Source: Mycobacterium sp. DL440 (GTDB lineage: Bacteria; Actinomycetota; Actinomycetes; Mycobacteriales; Mycobacteriaceae). Taken from it: a stretch of 64,000 bases of DNA. Every line of letters begins with the position of its first letter. The stretch's first letter is position 1. Positions 55,255 through 64,000 of the stretch are shown here, one piece after another. A program made the translations under genes and the position numbers. Below the pieces are notes generated by a model. That model made no database searches and was not told the DNA's origin. It saw only the letters and a program-made list of their open reading frames with translations. The DNA lies in contig NZ_CP050191.1 in NCBI RefSeq assembly GCF_011745145.1, positions 3,611,227-3,675,226 on the forward strand, written 5' to 3'.

Positions 55255-56903
55255 CACTGATCACCTCCCGGGAACATTCCCGACGGTACTCCCCTGCCGT
55301 CCCAGTTGAGTAGGTTGACCCGCGACGGCCGTTCAGCATTGGCGGCCATGCCCCCGCTGGTCTGCCGGTGTTGTAGCGCGTGGAACGTCTCCACCGCCAC
55401 CGGGACCGGCCCACCGCTGGCCTCACCGAACGGGCCGGACTCGTACATCCCTGGCCCGCCCTCGAAGGACAGCGAGCAACCGGGCTCCTCCGCGCCGGGT
55501 ATCGCCTCCGAGCTGTAAGCCGTCGGAATGACGTAGCGCTCCTCATATTTCGCGATGGCCAGCAGCCGGTACATCTCATAGATCTGCTCCTCGGTCATCC
55601 CGACCGCGGCCGGAATGTGCGGCTGGGTCTGACGACCGAGATTGACGTCGCGCATGTAGGACCGCATCGCCGCCAGCCGACGCAATACTCCTTCGACAAC
55701 CGCGGTGTCCCCCGCCGTGAACAATCCGGCCAGATACTCGATCGGGATGCGCAATGCTTCCAGCGCCCCGAAGAGATTGCCGACGTCCTCGCCGTCGTGC
55801 CCGTCCCGGCTGACCGCGTCGACCACCGGCGACAGCGGCGGGATGTACCACACCATCGGCACCGTCCGGAACTCCGGATGCAACGGCAGTGCAACGCCGT
55901 AGGTGTGGATGAGCTTGTAGACCGGTGAACGCTGCGCGGCCTCGATCCACTCGTCGGAGATGCCCTCGGCCCGGGCCCCGGCGATCACCTCCGGGTCGGT
56001 TGGGTCGAGCAGGATCTGCCGCTGCGCCTCGTAGAGGTCTTTCTCGTCGGGCACCGACGCAACCTCCAGCACGCGGTCGACGTCGTAGAGCACCAGCCCG
56101 AGGTAGCGCAATCGGCCGACGCACGTTTCAGAGCACACCGTGGGCAGCCCGACCTCGAGGCGCGGATAGCACAGTGTGCACTTCTCGGCCTTGCCGGTCT
56201 TGTGGTTGAAATACACCTTCTTGTAAGGGCATCCGGATACGCACATGCGCCAACCGCGGCAGCGGTCCTGGTCGACCAGGACGATGCCGTCCTCGGACCG
56301 TTTGTACATGGCCCCGGACGGGCAGGACGCCACACAGGACGGGTTCAGGCAGTGCTCGCAGATCCGGGGCAGGTAGAACATGAAGGTCTGCTCGAGTTCG
56401 AGCTTGATCTTCTCGCTGACCTGCTTGAGGATCGGGTCCCCCGGGACGATCTCCGGTGAGCCCGCCAGATCGTCATCCCAGTTCGCCGACCATGACACCT
56501 TCATCGGTTTACCGGTGATCAGGCTGCGCGGCGGCGCGGTGGGAAAGTGCTCACCGAGCGGTGCCGACGTCAAGTTCTCGTAGTCGTAGGTCCACGGCTC
56601 GTAGTAGTCGTCGATGGACGGCAGTTTGGGGTTCGCGAAGATTCTGGCCAGCTTGGCCAGCCGGCCGCCGTCGCGTAGCCGCAGCCGGCCGCGCCGGTCC
56701 AGCTTCCACCCCCCGCGCCACTTCTCCTGATCCTCATATGTGCGCGGATAGCCTTGCCCCGGACGGGTCTCGACGTTGTTGAACCAGACATATTCGGTGC
56801 CGGCCCGGTTGGTCCAGGCTTGTTTGCAGGTCACCGAACAGGTCTGACACCCGATGCACTTGTCGAGGTTCATCACCATCGCCATCTGGGCCATGACCTT
56901 CAC
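55254..56903 (-). CDS. narH: Respiratory nitrate reductase, beta (Fe-S) subunit
   Basis: A 549-residue electron-transfer subunit with four clusters. Cluster cysteines appear in CIGCQTCSVTCKQAW, CEHCLNPSCVASCP and CRGWRMCVSGCPYKKVYF, then CTLCYPRLEVGLPTVCSETC. The Trp inside CRGWRMC replaces a Cys and marks the [3Fe-4S] cluster, as in E. coli NarH. The start is GTG at 56903, overlapping the narG stop by 4 bp. Confidence 0.96.
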   Translation of the reverse strand: MKVMAQMAMVMNLDKCIGCQTCSVTCKQAWTNRAGTEYVWFNNVETRPGQGYPRTYEDQEKWRGGWKLDRRGRLRLRDGGRLAKLARIFANPKLPSIDDYYEPWTYDYENLTSAPLGEHFPTAPPRSLITGKPMKVSWSANWDDDLAGSPEIVPGDPILKQVSEKIKLELEQTFMFYLPRICEHCLNPSCVASCPSGAMYKRSEDGIVLVDQDRCRGWRMCVSGCPYKKVYFNHKTGKAEKCTLCYPRLEVGLPTVCSETCVGRLRYLGLVLYDVDRVLEVASVPDEKDLYEAQRQILLDPTDPEVIAGARAEGISDEWIEAAQRSPVYKLIHTYGVALPLHPEFRTVPMVWYIPPLSPVVDAVSRDGHDGEDVGNLFGALEALRIPIEYLAGLFTAGDTAVVEGVLRRLAAMRSYMRDVNLGRQTQPHIPAAVGMTEEQIYEMYRLLAIAKYEERYVIPTAYSSEAIPGAEEPGCSLSFEGGPGMYESGPFGEASGGPVPVAVETFHALQHRQTSGGMAANAERPSRVNLLNWDGRGVPSGMFPGGDQ

Positions 56904-59900
56904 TGGTACTTCACCTCCTGCGAGCGGCGGCGAACCACCGTCACTTCATCACGCTGATTTCCGGTGGGGCCGAGATAATTCCAGGCAAACGAGTGTTGCG
57001 CATACCCGCCGGCCAGATGACTGGGCTTGACCAACAGCCGGGTCAGCGAATTGTGAATGCCGCCGCGGGTTCCGGTCGTTTCACTCAGAGGGACGTCGAT
57101 GGTCCGCTCCTGAGCGTGGTAGACGTACACCACCCCTTCGGGCATGCGGTGACTGACGACGGCGCGGCACACCAGCACCCCGTTGCGGTTCACCGCCTCG
57201 ATCCAATCGTTGTCTTTCACTTCGATCTTCGCCGCATCCAACGGACTCATCCACATGGTGGGGCCTCCGCGTGACAGCGAGAGCATGAACAGGTTGTCCT
57301 GGTACTCCGAGTGGATCGACCACTTGGAATGCGGGGTCAGGTAGCGCACCGTCAGGCCGATGCCGTCACGCTGCCCCACCTGGGATTCGCCGAACAACCG
57401 CGCCATGTCCAGCGGAGGCCGGTAGATCGGCAGCTGCTCCCCGAGTTCTTCCAGCCAGTCATGATCGACGTAGAAATGCATTCGCCCGGTGAGCGTGTGG
57501 AACGGCTTGAGCTCCTCGATGTTCACCGTGAACGGCGCATAGCGGCGCCCGCCGGTCTCGCTGCCCGACCACTCCGGGCTGGTGATCACCGGCACCGGTC
57601 TGGCCTGGGTGTCGGCGTAGGTGATCCGGCGTTCCTCACTGCCCTCGGCCAGGTGCACCAACCTGCGCCCGGTGCGCTTCTCCAACTCCTTGAAGCCCTC
57701 CACGGCCAGACGGCCGTTCGAGGTGCCCGACAGTGCGAGGATGACGTCGGACATCCGTTCCGCCGTGGTGATCGCGGGCCGGCCCTGTGCCGCACCGGAA
57801 TCCATCACACCGAACTTGGCGGCGAGCTCGGACACCTCCTGCTCGGGATGGGTGGTGACGCCCTTGGTGGTCAGGCCCAGACTCTCGACCAGCGGGCCGA
57901 GCGCGGACCACTTTTCCGCGATCGCCGTGTAGTCACGCTCCACGACCGCCAGCGGGCCCATGGTCTTACCTGGCACCGGGGTCTCGCCGGTGGTCCGCCA
58001 ATCATGCTCGGTGCCACCGGGATAGGCCATCGCACCAGGGGTGTCGTGCTGCAGCGTTCCCATCACCACATCGGTGCGGGTGCCCAGGTGCCGGGCGGCG
58101 AGAGCACTGAAGGCCCGCGCGATCGCGCCGAAAGCCTCGAAGTCGGAACGGGTTTCCCAAGGGGGGTCTACAGCCGGACTGAACGCGTGCACGTACGGAT
58201 GCATGTCCGTGCTGGACAGATCGGCCTTCTCGTACCAGGTCGCCGCGGGAAGCACCACATCCGAGAGCAGTGTCGTCGACGTCATGCGGAAGTCGATGGA
58301 CATCAGCAGGTCGAGCTTTCCCTCCGGGATGTCCTCGGTCCAGGCGACATCGTTGGGCCGCAAGTCCTCCCCGGTGGGCTCGGCCTGCACGTTCGAGGTC
58401 GTGCCAAGCAGGTGCCGCAGGAAGTACTCGTTGCCCTTGCTGGAGGAGCCCAGCAGGTTGGCCCGCCACACATTCAGAACGCGCGGCCAGTTGACCGGAT
58501 TGTCCGGATCGGTGACCGCGAGTTTCAGCCCGCCACTTGCCAATTGCTCGGCCACGTAATCGGGCACTTCCTGCCCCGCGGCCTTGGCCTCGTCCACCAC
58601 ATCCAGGCTGGACCGGTCGAACTGCGGGAAGAACGGCGTCCACCCCATCGCCACTGCCGAGGTCAGCACGTCCATCGTGTGCTTGTCGCGGAACCGACCC
58701 CGCCCGACCGGGCTGGACAGGGCGTCGGCCCGGTAACCGTCGTACCGCCACTGGTCGGTGTGGGCATACCAGTATGACGTGCCCGCCATCTGCCGCGGCG
58801 GACGCGACCAGTCGGTGCCCATCGCCATCGCGGCCCATCCGGTCACCGGGCGGCACTTCTCCTGCCCCACGTAGTGCGCCCAGCCGCCGCCGTTGCGGCC
58901 CATCGAACCGGTCAGCAGCAGCAGCGCGAGCACCGCCCGGTAGGTGGCGTCGCCGTGGAACCACTGGCAGATACCGGCACCCATGATGATCATCGACCGG
59001 CCGCCGGATTCCTCGGCATTGCGGGCGAATTCGCGTGCCACCCGGATGGCCTGGCCCGCAGACACTCCGGTGATCTGCTCCTGCCACGCCGGAGTGTAGG
59101 GCCGGGTGGCGTCGTCGTAACCGGTGGGCCAGTCGCCGGGCAGGCCGGGACGGTGCACGCCGTACTGGGCCAGCATCAGGTCGAACACGGTGCACACCAG
59201 GTGCTCGCCGACCCGCCGCACCGGCACGCCCCGCTGCAGGGTCGCGCCGGCTCCGTCCACCGTGTCGAAACGCGGCAGCGTGATCTCGGCGGTCTCGAAG
59301 ATGTCCCCCAGAACGGTCAGGGCCGGGGTCAGGTTTTCGAGGTCGAGGTTCCACTTGCCGACGCCATCTTTGCCGTAGCGGAATCCGAGCGAGCCCTGTG
59401 GCACCGCGACGCTGTTGCTGACACCATCGAGCAGCACCGGCTTGAACGCCGCATTCTCCTGCTCTGCTATTACCCCGCCGAGATCCGCTGCGGTGAGGTT
59501 CTTCCCGGGCACCAGCACACCATCGCGCTCTTCGAGCTTGACCAGGAACGGTAGATCCGTGAACTGACGCACGTAGTCGACGAAGAACGGAACACGGTTC
59601 TGCACAAAGCATTCGTCGAGGATGACGTGGCCCATCGCCATCGCCAGCGCACCGTCGGTGCCCGCCGCGCACGGCATCCACTCATCGGCGAACTTGGTGT
59701 TGTCGGCGTAATCCGGGCTGACCGTGACCACTTTCGTGCCCCGGTAACGGACCTCGGCCATCCAGTGCGCATCGGGTGTGCGCGTCACAGGGACATTGGA
59801 TCCCCACATCATCAGATACGACGCGTCCCACCAGTCCCCCGACTCCGGCACATCGGTCTGATCGCCGAACACCTGTGGGGAGGCCACCGGCAGATCGGCA

Positions 59901-60589
59901 TACCAGTCGTAGAACGACGTCATCACCCCACCGATGAGCTCCACGAACCGGGACCCGGCCGCGAACGACACCATCGACATCGCCGGGATCGGCGAGAACC
60001 CGGCCACCCGGTCCGGCCCGTAAGTCTTGATCGTGTGCACGTGGGCGGCAGCGATCATCTCGGTGGCCTCGGACCAGGTCACCCGGACCAGACCACCCTT
60101 GCCGCGGGCCTGGTGATATCGCTTGCGGCGCACGGGATCACCCTGGATGTCGGCCCAGGCCAACACGGGATCCTTCAGACGGTCCTTGGCTTCCCGGTAC
60201 ATGTCGACCAGCACGCCACGCGCGTACGGGTACCGCACCCGCGTCGGCGAATAGGTGTACCAGGAGAACGCCGCGCCGCGCGGGCAACCACGAGGCTCGT
60301 ACTCGGGCCGGTCGGGCCCGACCGATGGGTAGTCGGTCTCCTGGGTTTCCCAGGTGATGATCCCGTCCTTGACATATATCTTCCAGGAACACGATCCGGT
60401 GCAGTTCACCCCGTGCGTGGAGCGCACCACCTTGTCGTGGCTCCACCGGTCGCGGTAGAACACGTCGCCCTCACGGCCGCCCTTGCGGGTGACTGTACGC
60501 AGGTCGCCGGAGAACTCGCCGGGGGTGAAGAAGCGGCCACTGCGCTCGAGCAGTTCCTCGATTGATCCGCCGACGTGGGGCTTGCTCAT
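56900..60589 (-). CDS. narG: Respiratory nitrate reductase, alpha (Mo-bisMGD) subunit
   Basis: A 1229-residue catalytic subunit reducing nitrate to nitrite at the cytoplasmic face. The FS0 cluster site is HGVNCTGSCSW (His-x3-Cys-x3-Cys) with a distal Cys in EPRGCPRGAAF. The molybdenum-ligand Asp is in YDWYADLPVASPQ, followed by GDQTDVPESGDWW. Other typical stretches are YGPDRVAGFSPIPAMSMVSF and NLLGSSSKGNEYFLRHLLGT. ATG at 60589 gives [20 protein letters not shown]; the same frame stays open further upstream but reads across narK and is not coding. The narK stop overlaps the ATG by 1 bp. Confidence 0.97.
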   Translation of the reverse strand: MSKPHVGGSIEELLERSGRFFTPGEFSGDLRTVTRKGGREGDVFYRDRWSHDKVVRSTHGVNCTGSCSWKIYVKDGIITWETQETDYPSVGPDRPEYEPRGCPRGAAFSWYTYSPTRVRYPYARGVLVDMYREAKDRLKDPVLAWADIQGDPVRRKRYHQARGKGGLVRVTWSEATEMIAAAHVHTIKTYGPDRVAGFSPIPAMSMVSFAAGSRFVELIGGVMTSFYDWYADLPVASPQVFGDQTDVPESGDWWDASYLMMWGSNVPVTRTPDAHWMAEVRYRGTKVVTVSPDYADNTKFADEWMPCAAGTDGALAMAMGHVILDECFVQNRVPFFVDYVRQFTDLPFLVKLEERDGVLVPGKNLTAADLGGVIAEQENAAFKPVLLDGVSNSVAVPQGSLGFRYGKDGVGKWNLDLENLTPALTVLGDIFETAEITLPRFDTVDGAGATLQRGVPVRRVGEHLVCTVFDLMLAQYGVHRPGLPGDWPTGYDDATRPYTPAWQEQITGVSAGQAIRVAREFARNAEESGGRSMIIMGAGICQWFHGDATYRAVLALLLLTGSMGRNGGGWAHYVGQEKCRPVTGWAAMAMGTDWSRPPRQMAGTSYWYAHTDQWRYDGYRADALSSPVGRGRFRDKHTMDVLTSAVAMGWTPFFPQFDRSSLDVVDEAKAAGQEVPDYVAEQLASGGLKLAVTDPDNPVNWPRVLNVWRANLLGSSSKGNEYFLRHLLGTTSNVQAEPTGEDLRPNDVAWTEDIPEGKLDLLMSIDFRMTSTTLLSDVVLPAATWYEKADLSSTDMHPYVHAFSPAVDPPWETRSDFEAFGAIARAFSALAARHLGTRTDVVMGTLQHDTPGAMAYPGGTEHDWRTTGETPVPGKTMGPLAVVERDYTAIAEKWSALGPLVESLGLTTKGVTTHPEQEVSELAAKFGVMDSGAAQGRPAITTAERMSDVILALSGTSNGRLAVEGFKELEKRTGRRLVHLAEGSEERRITYADTQARPVPVITSPEWSGSETGGRRYAPFTVNIEELKPFHTLTGRMHFYVDHDWLEELGEQLPIYRPPLDMARLFGESQVGQRDGIGLTVRYLTPHSKWSIHSEYQDNLFMLSLSRGGPTMWMSPLDAAKIEVKDNDWIEAVNRNGVLVCRAVVSHRMPEGVVYVYHAQERTIDVPLSETTGTRGGIHNSLTRLLVKPSHLAGGYAQHSFAWNYLGPTGNQRDEVTVVRRRSQEVKYQ

Positions 60590-61809
60590 CAATGGGCCTC
60601 CTTGGCCGACTCGGGCTCGTGGGCATGTAGTCGCAGTGCGGTGTAGCCGAACGCCACCAATGCCGTCGCCACCAACAGCACAAGCCCGACCGAGTAGTCG
60701 TGATCCACAGCGTCGTACGTCGCGCCCATCACCAACGGCGGGAAGTAACCACCCAAACCGCCTGCGGCAGCGACGATCCCGGTGACCGAGCCCACTTCCT
60801 TGGCGGGTGCCCGCCTGGCCACCCAGGCGAACACGCCACCGGTGCCGATGCCCAGGAAGATCGCCAAGGCGATGAAGGTCGACGCCGACCACACATCCGG
60901 GGGCGGCTGGAACATCGCGATGAAGGCGAGTACTGCGGTTCCGGCGAAGGAGGTGAGCACCACGAACTTGGGGGGTATCCGGTCCGAGAGCGCACCGCCG
61001 ATCGGCCGGGCCAGCACTGCGGCCAACGCAAATCCCGCGGTGCGACTGCCGGCTTCGACGGCGGAGAATTCGTAGACGTTCTTGATGTAGGTCGGCAGGT
61101 AGTTGCTGAATGCCACGAATCCGCCGAAGACCACCGCGTACAGGAACGACATCTCCCATGTCACCGGAAGTTTGAGCGCGGACTTGAGTTTCGGCAGCAC
61201 CGGGTCGGTATTCGGCTGGAATGCCGGCGAATTGCGCATCGCCACCATGCACAACACCGCGGTCAGCGCCAGGGCCGCCGCGATGATGAGGTGGGTGGGA
61301 AACAGTCCGAACCACCGCACAAATCTCGGCGTGAAGAACGCCGACAGCGCCGTACCGACCATTCCCATGCCGAACACACCGGTCGCGAAGCCGCGCCGCG
61401 ATGCGTCGTACCAGTTGTTGGCGAACGGGATTCCGACGGCGAAGATGGTGCCGGCAATGCCCAGGAAGAATCCGCACACCAACAACATGGGGTAAGACCT
61501 GGCCTCGCCGGCCGCCCCGACCGCCAATACCGGCACGATCGAGGCCAGCGTCACCGCGAGGAACATGGTGCGACCGCCGTACCGATCGGTCAGCGCCCCG
61601 ACCGCGATGCGGCCGAGCGATCCGACCAATATCGGCGTGGCGACGAGCATCGAGGCTTGCGTGGCGCTGAGTCTCATGTCGCCGGCGTAGGTGGTGGACA
61701 GCGGGCCGATCATGTTCCAGGCCCAGAAATTGATGGCCGAGACCCAGGTGGCCAGCAACAGATTCATGCTCTGCCCTTGGCCCAGGTACGGCGTGCTTGC
61801 CGTGGTCAC
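60589..61809 (-). CDS. narK: Nitrate/nitrite transporter, MFS NarK type
   Basis: A 406-residue 12-helix major facilitator. Nitrate-signature-like segments include [13 protein letters not shown] and [19 protein letters not shown]; the intracellular loop motif [13 protein letters not shown] is also present. It exchanges nitrate for nitrite or takes up nitrate with protons. GTG at 61809 gives [20 protein letters not shown]. In M. tuberculosis narK2 is elsewhere; here the transporter leads the narGHJI operon. Three palindromes lie upstream. Confidence 0.94.
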   Translation of the reverse strand: MTTASTPYLGQGQSMNLLLATWVSAINFWAWNMIGPLSTTYAGDMRLSATQASMLVATPILVGSLGRIAVGALTDRYGGRTMFLAVTLASIVPVLAVGAAGEARSYPMLLVCGFFLGIAGTIFAVGIPFANNWYDASRRGFATGVFGMGMVGTALSAFFTPRFVRWFGLFPTHLIIAAALALTAVLCMVAMRNSPAFQPNTDPVLPKLKSALKLPVTWEMSFLYAVVFGGFVAFSNYLPTYIKNVYEFSAVEAGSRTAGFALAAVLARPIGGALSDRIPPKFVVLTSFAGTAVLAFIAMFQPPPDVWSASTFIALAIFLGIGTGGVFAWVARRAPAKEVGSVTGIVAAAGGLGGYFPPLVMGATYDAVDHDYSVGLVLLVATALVAFGYTALRLHAHEPESAKEAH

Positions 61810-61832
61810 CCGTCTAGCGAAACATCCGCCTA

Positions 61833-61882
61833 CAACGCGCGCGTTGGTTTCACTGAAACGTTATCTACAACATCGGTGTTGT
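61833..61882. promoter_or_regulatory. Three palindromes upstream of narK
   Basis: CAACGCGCGCGTTG (61833-61846) is a perfect 14-bp palindrome. GTTTC-ACT-GAAAC (61847-61859) follows directly. ACAACA-TCGG-TGTTGT (61867-61882) abuts the mutT2 stop. The first two lie 24-50 bp upstream of the narK start codon and are probable operator sites; the third could also act as the mutT2 terminator. Confidence 0.5.
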
Positions 61883-62281
61883 CTAAGGGCGTTTCGGACG
61901 GAGCGCGGCCGCCAGATCCGCAAGCCAGGCCCGGTCGGCGGGCACCCATGGCAGATCGTCGAGTTCGTCGACGGTGACCCAGCGCAGCGCCCGGTGATCA
62001 TGCGGTTGCGGGCTGCCTGCGGTCAGTGTTGCCCGGTAGGCGCGCAGCGTCATACCGGATTTCAGTGCCACGTCCGCACCCAGACGCGCACCGACGCTGA
62101 CCTCGACACCCAACTCTTCCCGCAACTCGCGCGCCAGGGCGTCGGCATCACTCTCGCCGGAGGCGACCTTGCCGCCGGGCAGCTCCCACAGCCCGGCAAG
62201 CTCCGGGGGCCGTTGCCGCTGGGCGACCAACAGCCCGGCTTCCGAGAACAGGGCACCGGCTACGACGATCTGCTCATCCAT
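61883..62281 (-). CDS. mutT2: Nudix nucleotide pyrophosphohydrolase MutT2
   Basis: A 132-residue Nudix hydrolase, the orthologue of Rv1160, which hydrolyses 8-oxo-dGTP, 5-methyl-dCTP and dCTP. The complete Nudix box is present: [20 protein letters not shown] followed by ELGVEV. N-terminal [21 protein letters not shown] and C-terminal [19 protein letters not shown] are typical. ATG at 62281 is chosen because upstream in-frame codons fall in the palindromic promoter. Divergent from phhB with 27 bp between start codons. Confidence 0.94.
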   Translation of the reverse strand: MDEQIVVAGALFSEAGLLVAQRQRPPELAGLWELPGGKVASGESDADALARELREELGVEVSVGARLGADVALKSGMTLRAYRATLTAGSPQPHDHRALRWVTVDELDDLPWVPADRAWLADLAAALRPKRP

Positions 62282-62284
62282 CCC

Positions 62285-62306
62285 GCCCGACGGTATACCG
62301 TCGGGC
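62285..62306. promoter_or_regulatory. Perfect 22-bp palindrome forming a bidirectional -10 element
   Basis: Bases 62285-62306 are exactly self-complementary, with centre GGTATACC. The hexamer TATACC reads as a -10 box on both strands (62294-62299 on plus, 62297-62292 on minus). The start codons of phhB (62309) and mutT2 (62281) lie almost symmetrically 13-15 bp from the centre, so both mRNAs would start at or within a few bases of the start codon. Confidence 0.65.
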
Positions 62307-62308
62307 AT

Positions 62309-62602
62309 ATGGCCGTGTTATCGAACGATCAGGTCGACGCCGCACTGCCCGATCTGCCGGGCTGGGAACGTGCGGCGGGCGCCCTGCGCAGATCCACCAA
62401 ATTCCCCTCGTTCCTCGACGGCATCGACGCGGTGCGCCGCGTGGCTGAGTTCGCCGAGGAGAAGGACCATCATCCGGATATTGACATCCGCTGGCGCACA
62501 GTCACTTTCGCCTTGGTGACGCATTCCGCCGGCGGGATCACCGAGAAGGACGTCCAGATGGCCAAGGAGATCAACCGGATTCTGGCCGACCAGCCGGGCT
62601 AG
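62309..62602 (+). CDS. phhB: 4a-hydroxytetrahydrobiopterin dehydratase (PCD/DCoH)
   Basis: A 97-residue pterin-4a-carbinolamine dehydratase: [20 protein letters not shown], then [20 protein letters not shown] and [18 protein letters not shown]. The catalytic HHPD motif and trailing Trp/Thr are present. It is the homologue of Rv1159A, encoded between mutT2 and pimE as here. Its natural role in mycobacteria, which lack aromatic amino-acid hydroxylases, is unclear. No ribosome-binding site precedes ATG 62309, in agreement with a leaderless transcript. It overlaps the convergent pimE by 32 bp. Confidence 0.94.
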   Translation: MAVLSNDQVDAALPDLPGWERAAGALRRSTKFPSFLDGIDAVRRVAEFAEEKDHHPDIDIRWRTVTFALVTHSAGGITEKDVQMAKEINRILADQPG

Positions 62603-63818
62603 CTGCGCTCGTCCTCGCACTTGCACTTGTCGCGCTCGTCGTCGCGATCCAGGCCAGCGTCGCCAGTGTCGCGACGATGTAGACCAGCCCGGCCCAGGCC
62701 AGGTACCAGGGCCGGCCGATCTCCCAGATCGTCGGCTGCGCGAAGCTGAGCAGCCACGGCACGCCGACCAGCGTCAGCGCCAACCATCCCCAGCCCAGGA
62801 TCTGCGCCCCCACCCGATCGGCCAATGGCCCGTGCAGCAACCAGATCATCAGCGGAATCAGCCAGACCCAGTGGTGCGTCCATGAAATCGGTGAAAGCAG
62901 CAACCCGAACAGGCTGACGATCACGATCGCGCCCAGCCGGTCGGTGCTGCCGCCGATGGCCCGCCAGGCGAGCAGCGCAAGGACCGCGGTGACGGCGATG
63001 CCGAGCAGCACGGCCGGACCGTATCCCGCGTCATGGCCGAGGATCCGCGAGATCCCGCCGCGCCAGGATTGGTTGAACGACGTTCCGATGGGACCGATCC
63101 GACTCGCGTCACCGAGCAGTTCGGTGAAGTACCGGCGCGCCTGATCCCCGATCACCAACGCCGACACCGCCACCGTGCCGAAGAACACCACGGCCGAGAA
63201 CACCGCGGTGGCCCAGCGGCGCGCGCCCAGGAAGTAGAGCCCCGACACCGCGGGCGTGAGTTTCACCCCGGCCGCCAACCCGACCAGCAACCCCGACAGC
63301 CACCAGCGATTGCTGTAGACGGCGTAAAGCACTGCCAGCACCAGAACGACATTGACCTGTCCGTAGTCGAACGTGCTGCGCAGCGGCTCGGTCCAGATGC
63401 CGACGGCCGTCCACAACATCGCGACACGCCGGGGCGCCGTGCCGCCGAGCAACAGCTGACTGACCCGCACCACGCCGTACAGCGCGGCGATGATGCCGAT
63501 CTGCCAGCAGAACGCGACCAGTCCGAAGGGCAGCAGATGCAGCGGGTAGAACACCACCGCGGCGAACGGCGGATAGGTGAAAGGCAGTGGGAAATCCGGT
63601 GTCTGGTCCGCGTAGACGTAGTCATAGAGCGCGCCGGGACCGTCCAGGGTGGCGGCGCCGCCGACGTAGACGTGTAGGTCGACGAAGTTGGCGCCGTTGG
63701 GAACGAGATAGGTCCACGCCAGGCGTGCCGCGATGCTGAAGACCAGCAACACAGGCGCCAGACGGTAGAGCCGCGCGGTTGCTGAGAGGTGGGTGGCCGG
63801 TTCGGTGTTAACGGACAC
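62571..63818 (-). CDS. pimE: Alpha-1,2-mannosyltransferase PimE
   Basis: A 415-residue polytopic GT87-family (GT-C fold) mannosyltransferase that uses polyprenyl-phosphate-mannose on the periplasmic side to turn Ac1PIM4 into Ac1PIM5. About ten membrane helices are visible. The catalytic Asp lies in the first periplasmic loop, [14 protein letters not shown] (Asp47 here, the counterpart of the essential Asp in M. smegmatis PimE). [18 protein letters not shown] and [17 protein letters not shown] are family signatures. The tail ([19 protein letters not shown]) is Ser/Ala-rich. ATG at 63818. Functionally linked to LpqW, also in this window. Confidence 0.95.
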   Translation of the reverse strand: MSVNTEPATHLSATARLYRLAPVLLVFSIAARLAWTYLVPNGANFVDLHVYVGGAATLDGPGALYDYVYADQTPDFPLPFTYPPFAAVVFYPLHLLPFGLVAFCWQIGIIAALYGVVRVSQLLLGGTAPRRVAMLWTAVGIWTEPLRSTFDYGQVNVVLVLAVLYAVYSNRWWLSGLLVGLAAGVKLTPAVSGLYFLGARRWATAVFSAVVFFGTVAVSALVIGDQARRYFTELLGDASRIGPIGTSFNQSWRGGISRILGHDAGYGPAVLLGIAVTAVLALLAWRAIGGSTDRLGAIVIVSLFGLLLSPISWTHHWVWLIPLMIWLLHGPLADRVGAQILGWGWLALTLVGVPWLLSFAQPTIWEIGRPWYLAWAGLVYIVATLATLAWIATTSATSASARTSAASPAGRPESG

Positions 63819-63856
63819 GACTTTAGCGACCCGCCCGATTTGTCATCTCGGCGGTT

Positions 63857-63977
63857 TGTCACGCCGGCGTGGCTCTCGCCGCCGAGCGTCCCGCTGGGGT
63901 GGCGAGGTGCCTGCGGCCTGGCCCAGATTGTCACGCTGGGGTGGCTCCCGACATCTGGCGTCACTCCGGCGTGACAT
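63857..63977. repeat. GTCACGC-type repeats downstream of the pimE start
   Basis: TGTCACGCCGGCGTGGCTC (63857-63875) recurs as TGTCACGCTGGGGTGGCTC (63929-63947). A related word occurs at about 63889-63902 and an inverted form, GTCACTCCGGCGTGAC, at 63960-63975. The copies are 54-72 bp apart in a gene-free region of at least 180 bp that runs to the end of the window. Confidence 0.6.
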
Positions 63978-64000
63978 TCGGGCGCGACGACGCCGGGCGG

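Noticed and set aside
60590..61477. In-frame open extension upstream of narG that would give a 1525-residue protein
   Set aside because: The extra part reads across narK in another frame and shows only Arg/Gly-rich composition; the NarG N-terminus [14 protein letters not shown] begins at 60589 with a TGATG overlap.

Overview
This window is chromosomal DNA of a high-GC actinobacterium, almost certainly a rapidly growing Mycobacterium (Mycolicibacterium). The evidence is mycobacterium-specific genes (fbiC, mshB, pimE, gpgS, folP2, lpqW, fdxC) and a gene order that runs, with insertions, parallel to the Rv1212c-Rv1159 segment of M. tuberculosis as I remember it. All identifications come from reading the sequence and translated frames; no database search was run. 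I saw no rRNA, tRNA, CRISPR array, insertion sequence or prophage.

Layout. 1-6.5 kb: 3' end of a glycogen synthase-type glycosyltransferase, a DUF3117 gene, tag, a DivIVA-like membrane protein, gpgS, folP2, fadD6 and a LOG-family gene. 6.5-12.5 kb is accessory: a TetR regulator, a STAS protein behind a promoter with an embedded operator, a MalT-like ATPase without a DNA-binding domain, an EspC-like type VII secretion substrate and an ABC-F protein with a structured leader. 12.6-15 kb: S4-domain protein and the divergent lysine/DAP pair dapE and dapD. 15-19.7 kb: a low-GC beta-propeller gene, a small secreted protein, a VOC protein, fadD36 and a DUF309-Nudix fusion. 19.7-24 kb: proline catabolism (pruB, pruA) with its regulator pruC. 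24-31.2 kb: carotenoid oxygenase, a NarL-type two-component system, dapC-fdxC and fadH.

31.3-38.3 kb is a compact respiratory/NO module: quinol NO reductase, a membrane protein with a transposase-like zinc ribbon, a stomatin-like protein, then convergently a probable Fe-S helix-turn-helix regulator with a second 7Fe ferredoxin, and divergently a cytochrome oxidase subunit I and a YceI protein. 38.6-50.8 kb: fbiC, mshB and lpqW, interleaved with three secreted GjpA-porin-like genes and one decayed relative. 50.8-53.7 kb: typA, two small metal-binding-type proteins and a flavin-type split-barrel protein behind a DosR-like box. 53.9-61.8 kb: a complete narK-narG-narH-narJ-narI operon. The window ends with divergent mutT2/phhB and with pimE.

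Working together, narKGHJI would import nitrate and reduce it to nitrite, and the 31-38 kb module could remove the NO that follows. Most real genes are tightly packed with 1-4 bp start/stop overlaps, so co-translation is common. Several promoters have the -10 box placed so that the mRNA starts at or near the start codon, the leaderless arrangement typical of mycobacteria.
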